A DNA stretch of 64,000 nt, taken from positions 121,416 to 185,415 of the forward strand of contig JAJQGJ010000011.1 of NCBI GenBank assembly GCA_021200565.1, read 5' to 3'. The position numbers and the translations under genes were made by a program. Under the pieces are notes generated by a model. It ran no database searches and had not been told where the DNA came from. It was given only the letters and a program-made list of their open reading frames with translations. This DNA comes from Oscillospiraceae bacterium (GTDB taxonomy: Bacteria > Bacillota > Clostridia > Oscillospirales > Ruminococcaceae). Within the stretch, counting starts at the first letter, position 1. Each line of letters starts with the position of its first letter. Positions 33,126-41,815 of the stretch are shown piece by piece.

Positions 33126-33672
33126 CGAAAAGCTTTCGGCACTCGAAGCGATATTATTCGCTTTGGGAGAGCCGGTGGAGGACGAGAAGCTTGCAGCGGC
33201 TGCCGGAATAGAGCCGGGCGAACTTGACAGCTTTATAAGTCTTCTCAATGACAGATATACGGAATCCGGATCTTCTCTTGAAGTGATAAAGCTCGATTCC
33301 TCAAGACAGCTTGTCACCAAAAAAGAATTTGCGCCATATATTTCAGCGGCGGTCCGTTCAAAGAGAAGCTCGGCACTCTCCCAGGCATCCCTTGAGGTTC
33401 TAACGATAATTGCCTATAACCAGCCGGTCACAAGAAGCTTTATCGACGATGTTCGTGGAGTAGACAGTTCCGGAGTTGTTAATAATCTTCTTGAGAAGGA
33501 ACTTATAGCTGAAGCAGGACGTCTCGACATTCCTGGAAAGCCGGTTTTGTTCAAAACAACCGAGAATTTTTTGAGATGCTTCGGAATCTCGTCTTTGGGA
33601 GAGCTCCCGCCACTGCCTTCCGATGAGGGACAGATAAGCATCGACGAAATAGAAAACGAAGAGACAGAATGA
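33115..33672 (+). CDS. scpB: Segregation and condensation protein B
   Basis: ALEAILFALGEPV...LEVLTIIAYNQPVTRSFIDDVRGVDSSGVV; GTG start. Confidence 0.95.
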   Translation: MEYNEKLSALEAILFALGEPVEDEKLAAAAGIEPGELDSFISLLNDRYTESGSSLEVIKLDSSRQLVTKKEFAPYISAAVRSKRSSALSQASLEVLTIIAYNQPVTRSFIDDVRGVDSSGVVNNLLEKELIAEAGRLDIPGKPVLFKTTENFLRCFGISSLGELPPLPSDEGQISIDEIENEETE

Positions 33673-33712
33673 AGACAGGAGGTGTAGCGTTATAGTAATA
33701 TTTCTTACAATA

Positions 33713-34441
33713 TTGAAAATTATAGGTATAGTGCTCCTTACGCTACTCCTTCTCATTTTCCTACTCACGCTGTTTTCGATAAGAATTTATATTAGTTTCG
33801 ACAAAAAGAGCGTACGCCTCTCGGTCAAGTACCTCTTCTTGCAGCTCTTCAAGCTTGACACCTCTGAGATGAAGCCTAAGGACAAGCCGGATTCGGAGCA
33901 GAAGCCGAAAAAGCCGGAAATCGAAATCTCTGAAATTCCAGAAGCTTTGGAGCCAGAGCCTGAATCAGAGCCCGAAGAACCAGCCGATGAGCCAAAGGAA
34001 GAGCCAGAAGATGAGAAGAGCGGCAATTCGCTTCTTGACAAGTGGAATGTAATCAAAGGTTACCTTCCGAAGGTCAAAACTGCACTCAAAAAGCTTCTCA
34101 AGCTCATCAAAATTGACGACCTTGAGCTTCACCTCACAGTCGGCGGCGAGGATGCCGCTGCAGCCGGAATGAATTTCGGCAAGATAAATGCTGTTTTCTA
34201 TAATGCGCTTGCACTCGTTTGCTGCCTGTTTTCAGTAAAAATCAAGAAGACCGAGATAAAGTGCGACTATGAAAACAAGGTCTTTGAAGCCACCGGAAGC
34301 CTTATGATCAAGGCGAGAATACTGTCTATATTGGCGTTAGCCGTGTATATACTTATAAATTACGTTAAAATCAAATCATCTCTCGACGCTCTTGACAAAC
34401 CCGAGCCCGAGAGTAAATCCAAGAAAGAAGGATCAACATGA
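33713..34441 (+). CDS. DUF2953-like membrane protein (start uncertain)
   Basis: N-terminal TM, acidic linker, position between scpB and gerW-like gene. Confidence 0.65.
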   Translation: MKIIGIVLLTLLLLIFLLTLFSIRIYISFDKKSVRLSVKYLFLQLFKLDTSEMKPKDKPDSEQKPKKPEIEISEIPEALEPEPESEPEEPADEPKEEPEDEKSGNSLLDKWNVIKGYLPKVKTALKKLLKLIKIDDLELHLTVGGEDAAAAGMNFGKINAVFYNALALVCCLFSVKIKKTEIKCDYENKVFEATGSLMIKARILSILALAVYILINYVKIKSSLDALDKPEPESKSKKEGST

Positions 34442-34866
34442 ACGAAAAGAGAAGTAACTTAGAGGGTCTCGTTGAGACTGCAATCGCAAAAATCAAAGAG
34501 GTCGTCGATGTCGATACCGTTGTCGGAAACCCGATAACCGTTCCGAACGGAACAACAATTATCCCTGTTTCCAAGGTTTCAGTCGGCTTCGGCTCCGGCG
34601 GCTCGGATATTCCTGCAAAAAGCGAAAAGGACCTCTTCGGTGGCGGAATGGGCGGCGGAGTAACCGTTACACCTTTAGCATTCATCACCATAGCTCCCGA
34701 TGGCTCTACAAAGCTTCTGCAGCTGACAGTAAACGCCCCCAAGGAGAACGCAGCGCTTGCAACAATTCCGGATGTAATCGACAAGGTTGTCAGCTTCTTA
34801 GATAAGGGTAAGAAGATGGAAGTCGTTTACGAAGACGACGTGGAAGACGAAGAAACTGACGAATAA
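34438..34866 (+). CDS. GerW/YtfJ-family sporulation protein
   Basis: VVGNPITVPNGTTIIPVSKVSVGFGSGGSD...GGGMGGGVTVTPLAF. Confidence 0.93.
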   Translation: MNEKRSNLEGLVETAIAKIKEVVDVDTVVGNPITVPNGTTIIPVSKVSVGFGSGGSDIPAKSEKDLFGGGMGGGVTVTPLAFITIAPDGSTKLLQLTVNAPKENAALATIPDVIDKVVSFLDKGKKMEVVYEDDVEDEETDE

Positions 34867-34954
34867 AACCGTATGAAGTCCACAAACTAATCGTGTTCAA
34901 ACAGTTGCATGGCAACACAGCCGTAAACGGCTTGAAAGGAATACGAAAAAGTTT

Positions 34955-35854
34955 ATGGATAAATATACAATCAAGCGGGTTGCCGTCTGCATGATATGTC
35001 TTGTGGTGATGGCATCCTGCATCTGCATAAAAGCAAGAAACGCTTCGTCAGAGGCAGGTTCTCAATCGGTCTTATCGGCATCTGTCAGCTCAGAGCCGCA
35101 GATAGCGGCGAGGGCAGCAGTGGTGATCGAATACGAAACCGGTCAGGTCATCTTCGAAAAGAACTGCGAAATGAAGCTCCCCATGGCGAGCACAACGAAG
35201 ATAATGACAACGCTTCTGACTCTCGAGTCGGGCAATATCGACGACTGGTTCACAGTCGACAGCGAAGCCATCAAGGTTGAAGGCTCTTCAATGGGACTGA
35301 GTGAAGGCAAAATTGTCACCAAGCGGATTTTGGCGTATGGCATGATGCTTCCAAGCGGTAACGATGCCGCAAATGCCGCCGCAGTGGCGGTTGCAGGAAG
35401 TATCGATGGGTTTGTAGAATTGATGAACGAGAAAGCCGAAAATTTCGGGCTTGATTCCACACACTTTGTCACGCCATCAGGATTAGATGACTACACCGAT
35501 GAGCACTACTCAACAGCTCTTGACATGGCAAATCTCACACGGCTTGCTCTTTCGAACGAGACGTTCAGAGAGATATGCAAAACGAGCTCAATCTGTCTTC
35601 AGTTCGGCGACGGCGAGAGCTTCTGGCTTTCAAATTCGAACAAGCTCTTAAGCTCCTGTGACGGCGTCATAGGCGTAAAGACAGGATTTACCGACAAAGC
35701 CGGAAGATGCCTGGTTTCAGCGTGCGAGCGCAACGGAATGACTCTTATTTGTGTGACATTAAGCGATCCAAACGACTGGTATGACCACGCAAATCTCTAC
35801 GATTACTGCTTCTCACTGGTAGGAGCAGTAACGCATATAGAGAACAGCAATTAA
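34955..35854 (+). CDS. D-alanyl-D-alanine carboxypeptidase (DacF-like, S11)
   Basis: MASTTKIMT, SGNDAA, KTGFTDKAGRC motifs. Confidence 0.93.
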   Translation: MDKYTIKRVAVCMICLVVMASCICIKARNASSEAGSQSVLSASVSSEPQIAARAAVVIEYETGQVIFEKNCEMKLPMASTTKIMTTLLTLESGNIDDWFTVDSEAIKVEGSSMGLSEGKIVTKRILAYGMMLPSGNDAANAAAVAVAGSIDGFVELMNEKAENFGLDSTHFVTPSGLDDYTDEHYSTALDMANLTRLALSNETFREICKTSSICLQFGDGESFWLSNSNKLLSSCDGVIGVKTGFTDKAGRCLVSACERNGMTLICVTLSDPNDWYDHANLYDYCFSLVGAVTHIENSN

Positions 35855-35875
35855 GAAAAGTATAACGGTGATAAA

Positions 35876-36649
35876 ATGACAGAAAGAATACAGAAGATAA
35901 TCTCCGACTGCGGAATAACCTCCCGAAGGAAGGCGGAAGCCATGATTTCCGAGGGCAGGGTTAAAGTTAATGGCAGACCCTGCAAGCTGGGCGACAAAGC
36001 AGATCCGAAAAAAGACATAATCAGTATAGACGGCGTCAATCTTCCGACAGATGAGAAGAAAAATAACGTTTATATTATGCTCAATAAACCTCGTGGCTAT
36101 GTCACGACTATGAGTGATGATCGTGGCAGAAAATGTGTCACAGAGCTTTTGGAGGGCGTTGAAGAGAGAGTGTACCCAGTAGGCAGACTCGACATGAACT
36201 CCGAAGGACTTCTTCTCTTCACAAACGACGGAGCGATGGCAAATGCCATCATGCACCCAAGCTGCCATATCTCAAAGACATATCGGGTAACAGTCAGACC
36301 AGGAGTAACCGAAGAGCAGCTTGTCGAGCTCTCCGAGGGAGTAGTCTTGGACGACGGCAAGAAAACTCTTCCCGCAACTGTTCTGGTTCTCACAAAGGAG
36401 GAGGGAAGAGTAGTCCTCCAGATAACCATCCATGAGGGCAGAAACCGCCAGATACGCAGGATGTGTGATGCGGTGGGTTTGGAGGTCGCCCGACTCAAGA
36501 GAACCTCTGTAGGACCTATCAAGCTTGGAATGTTGAAGCCAGGCGATTATCGGGAATTGACGCCGGCGGAGCTTACCGCTCTCAGAAATGCTATTCAAAA
36601 GGGATCGAAGGATTCCCAAAATAAAAACCAAAGAGGCAAGAAAAAATGA
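35876..36649 (+). CDS. rluB: Large-subunit pseudouridine synthase B-type
   Basis: RIQKIISDCGITSRRKAEAMISEGRVKVNG (S4) and VGRLDMNSEGLLLFTNDG. Confidence 0.93.
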   Translation: MTERIQKIISDCGITSRRKAEAMISEGRVKVNGRPCKLGDKADPKKDIISIDGVNLPTDEKKNNVYIMLNKPRGYVTTMSDDRGRKCVTELLEGVEERVYPVGRLDMNSEGLLLFTNDGAMANAIMHPSCHISKTYRVTVRPGVTEEQLVELSEGVVLDDGKKTLPATVLVLTKEEGRVVLQITIHEGRNRQIRRMCDAVGLEVARLKRTSVGPIKLGMLKPGDYRELTPAELTALRNAIQKGSKDSQNKNQRGKKK

Positions 36650-38100
36650 ACAACGTAAATTACACAATGCTTTTTGACTACTATGAGCTGACAATGGGCA
36701 ACGGCTACTTTGAAAAAGGGCTGATGGACAGGGTCTGCTATTTTGACCTTTTCTACCGCAGGGTTCCCGGCGACGGCGGCTATGTCATTGCGGCTGGACT
36801 CGAGCAGGCTATTGACTACATAAAGAACCTGCACTTTGACGAAAAGGATATTGAGTATCTTAGATCCAAGCATCAGTTCTCAGAAGACTTTTTGGAATAT
36901 CTCAAGAGCTTCAGATTCACCGGCGATGTCTGGGCAGTTCCTGAGGGAACGGTAGTATTCCCGAACGAGCCTATTATGACAATCCGTGCTCCTGCAATCC
37001 AGGCGCAGCTGATGGAGACTTTCCTGCTGCTCACAATAAACCACCAGTCGCTCATTGCAACCAAGGCTAACAGAATTGTAAGAGCCGCCGAGGGAAGAGT
37101 AATCGCAGAATTTGGTTCAAGACGAGCTCACGGTCCGGATGCAGCAGTTTTGGGTGCAAGAGCCGCCTATATCGGAGGTGCTGCTGCAACAGCATGCGCA
37201 CTCACCGATGAAGAATTCGGCGTTCCGGCAACCGGAACGATGGCGCATTCGTGGGTTCAGATGTTTGACACCGAGTATGAAGCCTTCAAGGCATACTGTG
37301 AGGTCTATCCCGATAACGCAACGCTTTTGGTTGACACCTATAACGTCCTCAAGAGCGGTGTACCAAATGCAATCAAGGTCTTTGATGAAGTCCTGAAGCC
37401 TCTTGGAAAGCGCCCCAAGGGCATAAGAATCGACTCTGGAGATATAACCTATCTTTCTCAGAAAGCGAGAAAGATGCTTGACGATGCCGGCTATCCCGAC
37501 TGCAAGATCACCGCTTCGAATTCCCTCGATGAATACTTGATAAGAGATATGCTTTTGCAGGGAGCGAAGATAGATTCCTTTGGTGTAGGCGAGAGACTCA
37601 TCACCTCGAAGCCCTCATCCGTTCTTGACGGCGTCTATAAACTCGTCGCTTTTGAAGATGCCGACGGCAATGTTATACCGAAGATTAAGATTTCCGAAAA
37701 TGTCCAGAAGATAACGACTCCTCACTTCAAGAAGCTCTATCGTCTCTATGACAACGAAAACGGCAAGGCGATTGCTGATTATCTCTGCCTCAGAGATGAA
37801 ACGGTCAACGACATGGAGCCACTTGAGATATTCGACCCAGACTACACCTGGAAGCGCCGCACTCTTGAGAACTTCACTGCCCGTGAGCTTCTGGTGCCGA
37901 TATTTGAGAATGGTGAATGTGTCTATAAGTGCCCGTCACTCAATGAGAGCAAGAATCACTGCATCCGTGAGATAGCCACAATGTGGGATTCAGTCTTACG
38001 TTTCGAGAACCCGCATGTCCATTATGTCGACCTTTCTCAGAAGCTCTGGGACATCAAGCAGAATCTTCTTAACGAGCATTCGCACCACTTTGCAAAATGA
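36646..38100 (+). CDS. pncB: Nicotinate phosphoribosyltransferase
   Basis: MLFDYYELTMGNGYFEKGLMDRVCYFDLFYR; EFGSRRAHGPDAAVLGARAAYIGG. Confidence 0.95.
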   Translation: MNNVNYTMLFDYYELTMGNGYFEKGLMDRVCYFDLFYRRVPGDGGYVIAAGLEQAIDYIKNLHFDEKDIEYLRSKHQFSEDFLEYLKSFRFTGDVWAVPEGTVVFPNEPIMTIRAPAIQAQLMETFLLLTINHQSLIATKANRIVRAAEGRVIAEFGSRRAHGPDAAVLGARAAYIGGAAATACALTDEEFGVPATGTMAHSWVQMFDTEYEAFKAYCEVYPDNATLLVDTYNVLKSGVPNAIKVFDEVLKPLGKRPKGIRIDSGDITYLSQKARKMLDDAGYPDCKITASNSLDEYLIRDMLLQGAKIDSFGVGERLITSKPSSVLDGVYKLVAFEDADGNVIPKIKISENVQKITTPHFKKLYRLYDNENGKAIADYLCLRDETVNDMEPLEIFDPDYTWKRRTLENFTARELLVPIFENGECVYKCPSLNESKNHCIREIATMWDSVLRFENPHVHYVDLSQKLWDIKQNLLNEHSHHFAK

Positions 38101-38639
38101 GAAAGTCTGCCTTCAACGTCGCATTCGGCGGGATAGTGGCGGCACTTTGCCTGGTACTCGAATTTTCGGTTGGATTTCTTCCGATATTCCTGTATGTTTT
38201 CCCGATGATATGCTCAATACTGATGTATATCCTCTACACCGAATGCGGCTTGAAAACGAGCCTTTGTGCCTATGTGGGAGTTTCGGTTCTCTCGCTCTTC
38301 ATGTGTCCCGACAAAGAGGCTGCGATGATGTATGTCATGTTTTTCGGCTATTATCCGATTCTCCGAGTGTACATACAGAAGCTAAAGCCGAAGGTCCTGA
38401 AAGCGCTTCTCAAGTTTGCCACCTTCAATGTCGCAATAATCCTGGCTTACCTGATAGTAATATTTGTTTTCGGGATCACCGAAACGGATATGATTGGGGA
38501 GCTTTCGTGGTTCTGGATTCTTTTACTCCTGGCAGGCAATGTTGTCTTTGCAATGTTCGATATGCTTCTTGACAGACTTCTTTATATTTATGAGAAAAGG
38601 CTTCGTCACAAGCTTTTCGGACACGGAAAACGGCGGTAG
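38097..38639 (+). CDS. Small integral membrane protein overlapping pncB
   Basis: About 5 predicted TM helices; ATGA overlap with pncB stop. Confidence 0.7.
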   Translation: MRKSAFNVAFGGIVAALCLVLEFSVGFLPIFLYVFPMICSILMYILYTECGLKTSLCAYVGVSVLSLFMCPDKEAAMMYVMFFGYYPILRVYIQKLKPKVLKALLKFATFNVAIILAYLIVIFVFGITETDMIGELSWFWILLLLAGNVVFAMFDMLLDRLLYIYEKRLRHKLFGHGKRR

Positions 38640-38648
38640 GATTTTTCT

Positions 38649-39353
38649 ATGAAAAACATCTTCCAAAACAAAAAGGCGATCAAAATAGCGGCTGTCGTCA
38701 TCCTTATCATAGTTATGGTCGGGCTGACGATAGCCGGAATCCCGCTTGTAAAAATGCTCTCAACCGATGAGGGCAGGGAAGTGCTCCAGAACATTGTTGA
38801 TAGAAATGTCGTATTGGGAGTTATCATCTATCTTCTCTTGCAGATGCTGCAGGTGGTTGTCGCACTCATCCCAGGCGGAGTTATCCAGATTCTTGGAGGT
38901 GTTCTCTTCGGAAACTTCTGGGGAACGGTTCTTTGCTTTCTCGGGATATTCTTAGGCTCTGTGGTTGTTTTCATGACCGTCCGAAAATTTGGCATGCCGG
39001 TTGTAGAAGCGTTTGTCGACGGCAAGGGCATCAAGCGTTTTCAGTTCCTTAATGATGACAAAAAGCTTGAAGCAACCGTCTTTATCCTGTTTCTGATCCC
39101 AGGAATGCCCAAGGACGCTCTCACATATATTGTGCCTTTGACGAAAATAAAGCCATCACGGTTTTTCTTCCTTTCGATGCTCGCAAGAACTCCGGCTATA
39201 ATACTGTCAACCGTTTTTGGCGCAAGCCTTAGCGACGGTCATCTTATCACAGCGGTTATATTATTCGCAGTCGTGGCAGTTTTAGGGTTTGTTGGGATAC
39301 TCTTCAAGGACAAGATAATTGAGAAGCTGAGGCGCAAAAAAGAGAGCTCCTGA
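38649..39353 (+). CDS. TVP38/TMEM64 (DedA-like) membrane protein
   Basis: ALIPGGVIQILGGVLFGNFWGTVLCFLGIFLGSVVVFMTVRKFG. Confidence 0.9.
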   Translation: MKNIFQNKKAIKIAAVVILIIVMVGLTIAGIPLVKMLSTDEGREVLQNIVDRNVVLGVIIYLLLQMLQVVVALIPGGVIQILGGVLFGNFWGTVLCFLGIFLGSVVVFMTVRKFGMPVVEAFVDGKGIKRFQFLNDDKKLEATVFILFLIPGMPKDALTYIVPLTKIKPSRFFFLSMLARTPAIILSTVFGASLSDGHLITAVILFAVVAVLGFVGILFKDKIIEKLRRKKESS

Positions 39354-39453
39354 TTTTGAAAAAATCCGAAAGAAAACGCTTGACATTTGCTTTTTCTTAT
39401 GCTATAATATCGTTCGTTGCTGAGGAATAATAATTCCCGGCAATGAATAACCT

Positions 39454-39527
<74 letters not shown>

Positions 39528-39532
39528 TTTTT

Positions 39533-39609
39533 GCGTCCTTAGCTCAGCTGGATAGAGCAACTGCCTTCTAAGCCGTAGGCCACAGGTTCGAATCCTGTAG
39601 GACGCGCCA
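39533..39609 (+). tRNA. tRNA-Arg (TCT), CCA encoded
   Basis: GCGTCCT..AGGACGC acceptor; anticodon loop CTTCTAA; GGTTCGAATCC T-arm. Confidence 0.96.
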
Positions 39610-39650
39610 ACAAAGAAACGCCGAAAGGCGTTTTTTTGTTGGCGCGTCCT
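39599..39650 (+). terminator. Extended terminator hairpin reaching into the tRNA-Arg acceptor stem
   Basis: 24-nt arms AGGACGCGCCAACAAAGAAACGCC / GGCGTTTTTTTGTTGGCGCGTCCT, one mismatch (G-U in RNA), loop GAAA. Confidence 0.8.
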
Positions 39651-39777
39651 GTGGATGCAGCCATATAACTCCTCCATGTCAAACCATTTTGACACCGAAA
39701 AATCCCGAAAGTCAACCCATTTTGATAGACAATCGCCTGAAAATCAGGTATAATAATTGCAGAAAGGGAGTGCTCGC

Positions 39778-40437
39778 GTGGACATCGGAACCAAAATCAA
39801 AAACGCAAGACTGGCGGTGGGACTTACTCAGGAGCAGGCGGCGGAAGCTCTTGGGGTCAGTCGGCAGACCGTCTCGAACTGGGAGAACGGGAAAACCTAT
39901 CCCGACATTATAAGCGTCGTCAAGATGAGTGACCTTTATCACGTCACCCTCGACCATCTTTTAAAGGAGGAATCCCCGGTGACTGAATACCTCGAATACC
40001 TCGAAGAAAGCACCGACACCGTAAAAAGCAAGCGTAATATCGGCAAGCTGATGATAATTGCGACCTATTTGGTGATTTACGCAATAGCAATGATACTTTT
40101 CTGGTGCGTTGCAGATGGCTCGGACGCCATGGGCTACTATCTGATTGTTATCGGTCTCGTCCTGCCAATCACAACTTTCGTGCTCTCGATTCTCATCGGA
40201 ATAAATGACTACTGGGGCAGATGGAAATGGCTGTCGGCAGTCATCTTCGGCATCATGTACACCCTCGCCGAATACGCCACCTTCAAGCTCGCCAACGCCA
40301 TCGCCTTTGGCAATTTCAATCTCCCGAACTTGACATTGTGGCTCGCAGGTGCTATAATCTCCATCGCCGGTCTCGGAATTGGGACTCTGGTCAGAAGACA
40401 CATAAGAAAGAAGAGAATGAAATGCACGAACCCCTGA
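39778..40437 (+). CDS. XRE-family regulator with C-terminal TM helices
   Basis: DIGTKIKNARLAVGLTQEQAAEALGVSRQTVSNWENGKTYPDI; GTG start with RBS. Confidence 0.9.
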   Translation: MDIGTKIKNARLAVGLTQEQAAEALGVSRQTVSNWENGKTYPDIISVVKMSDLYHVTLDHLLKEESPVTEYLEYLEESTDTVKSKRNIGKLMIIATYLVIYAIAMILFWCVADGSDAMGYYLIVIGLVLPITTFVLSILIGINDYWGRWKWLSAVIFGIMYTLAEYATFKLANAIAFGNFNLPNLTLWLAGAIISIAGLGIGTLVRRHIRKKRMKCTNP

Positions 40438-40949
40438 ATATCGAGCTTCAGGACACCGAGTGGGAATACACGTACACCGACCATGACAGAAATATTGCCC
40501 GGGCAATAGTCTTTGACGATGAGGGCAAGTTCTATTTCGTGAAGACGAGCCGTGATGACAATTTTGGCAAGTGCTCTTACATAGAAACCTCTGGCGGAGG
40601 AGTGGAGTCGGGAGAAGACCTAGAAGAAGCCATCAAGCGTGAACTGAGCGAAGAGCTCGGCGTGACTGTTGAGATAGTCTGCAAGCTCGGAGTTGTCAGT
40701 GACTATTATAACTTGATCCACCGCCACAACATCAATAACTACTACCTCTGCAAAATCACTTCTTTCGGCGAAAAGCACCTCATGCCTGACGAGATAAACG
40801 ACTTCCACCTCACCACCGCCAAGCTTACATATGACGAAGCGGTCAGCGAATATGAGAAAGCCGAATCACACAAGCTCGGAAGGCTTGTTTCCGCAAGAGA
40901 ACTCCCGATTCTAAAGTACGCAAAAGAAATAATGGATGAATTAGCATAA
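40422..40949 (+). CDS. NUDIX hydrolase
   Basis: GGGVESGEDLEEAIKRELSEELGV Nudix box; overlaps the XRE gene. Confidence 0.92.
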   Translation: MHEPLNIELQDTEWEYTYTDHDRNIARAIVFDDEGKFYFVKTSRDDNFGKCSYIETSGGGVESGEDLEEAIKRELSEELGVTVEIVCKLGVVSDYYNLIHRHNINNYYLCKITSFGEKHLMPDEINDFHLTTAKLTYDEAVSEYEKAESHKLGRLVSARELPILKYAKEIMDELA

Positions 40950-40975
40950 AAAATCAGCCGGCACAAAACCGGCTG
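40944..40975. repeat. 32-bp direct repeat, left copy (terminator-like)
   Basis: GCATAAAAAATCAGCCGGCACAAAACCGGCTG identical to 41767..41798. Confidence 0.95.
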
Positions 40976-40977
40976 GT

Positions 40978-41391
40978 TTATTTTTGATTCAGGATGTCCA
41001 AGAGCTCCCTTGCTGTAACGATAAACGGCTTTTTGGGAAAATGCTTGATGTTTCCAGTCACAAGATATGCTTCACTGTCCTGTTTTTCGAGAACAACCTC
41101 ATAGAAAGGCAGATCTTTCATATCAGGGAGTATTTCACCGGACGGCGACGGAGTGACCGACTCACCGTATTTTTCAATAGTGCGGAGCATCAAATCGACA
41201 GCTTCTTCCGAGAAGCCGAACTTCTTTCTCCTTAGAACATCGTCATATTCACATAAGATCTCCTTGCTGAATAGTGGTATTATTTCGCCTGAAAAGAGCT
41301 TTCTAACAACCTGAACGGTTGCGGCGTCATCGTGGCTTGAAAGGAGAGCAGAGACGAGGACGTTTGTATCGATTACCGCATAGCAAATCAT
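40978..41391 (-). CDS. PIN-domain toxin
   Basis: YAVIDTNVLVSALLSSHDD...EILCEYDDVLRRKKFGFS; acidic PIN residues. Confidence 0.9.
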   Translation of the reverse strand: MICYAVIDTNVLVSALLSSHDDAATVQVVRKLFSGEIIPLFSKEILCEYDDVLRRKKFGFSEEAVDLMLRTIEKYGESVTPSPSGEILPDMKDLPFYEVVLEKQDSEAYLVTGNIKHFPKKPFIVTARELLDILNQK

Positions 41392-41684
41392 GATTTCCTC
41401 TCACTTCTTGCAAGCCCGATTTCCTCATTGATTTCGTCTAAGCTCATATCCTGAACGCCGTTTTCTTTGGCTTGTGCTCTTAGTGCTGCGAAGGCTTGCA
41501 CGCCGCTCTGCCTCGTGATTTCATCTGAAGCCTGAATCTCAAATGGGATCTTTCTTTCTCGGACGACAGCACGAGCAAATACGTTGAACGCAGTGGTAGC
41601 GTTCATTCCGAATTCGGCACACAGAGTGTCAAATTGCTTCTTTAAACCCTCGTCCATTCTTACGCTGAAAGTTGATAAAGCCAT
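41388..41684 (-). CDS. RelB/DinJ-family antitoxin
   Basis: STFSVRMDEGLKKQFDTLCAEFGMNATTAFNVFARAVVRERKIPFEI. Confidence 0.93.
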   Translation of the reverse strand: MALSTFSVRMDEGLKKQFDTLCAEFGMNATTAFNVFARAVVRERKIPFEIQASDEITRQSGVQAFAALRAQAKENGVQDMSLDEINEEIGLARSERKS

Positions 41685-41766
41685 ATCAACACCTCCTTGT
41701 ATTCATATTATAACCTATCAGGTGCATTTTGTCAATACATCTGAACCCATTAGGTGACAAATTACT

Positions 41767-41798
41767 GCATAAAAAATCAGCCGGCACAAAACCGGCTG
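41767..41798. repeat. 32-bp direct repeat, right copy (terminator-like)
   Basis: Identical to 40944..40975. Confidence 0.95.
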
Positions 41799-41815
41799 AT
41801 ATTATTTTACGGAGA

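Noticed and set aside
35813-36268. 151-aa minus-strand ORF over dacF/rluB junction
   Set aside because: Antisense to two recognised genes.
39599-39650. Prophage or ICE attachment site at tRNA-Arg
   Set aside because: The tRNA 3' end is repeated in inverted, not direct, orientation and no integrase or element genes follow; a hairpin explanation fits better.
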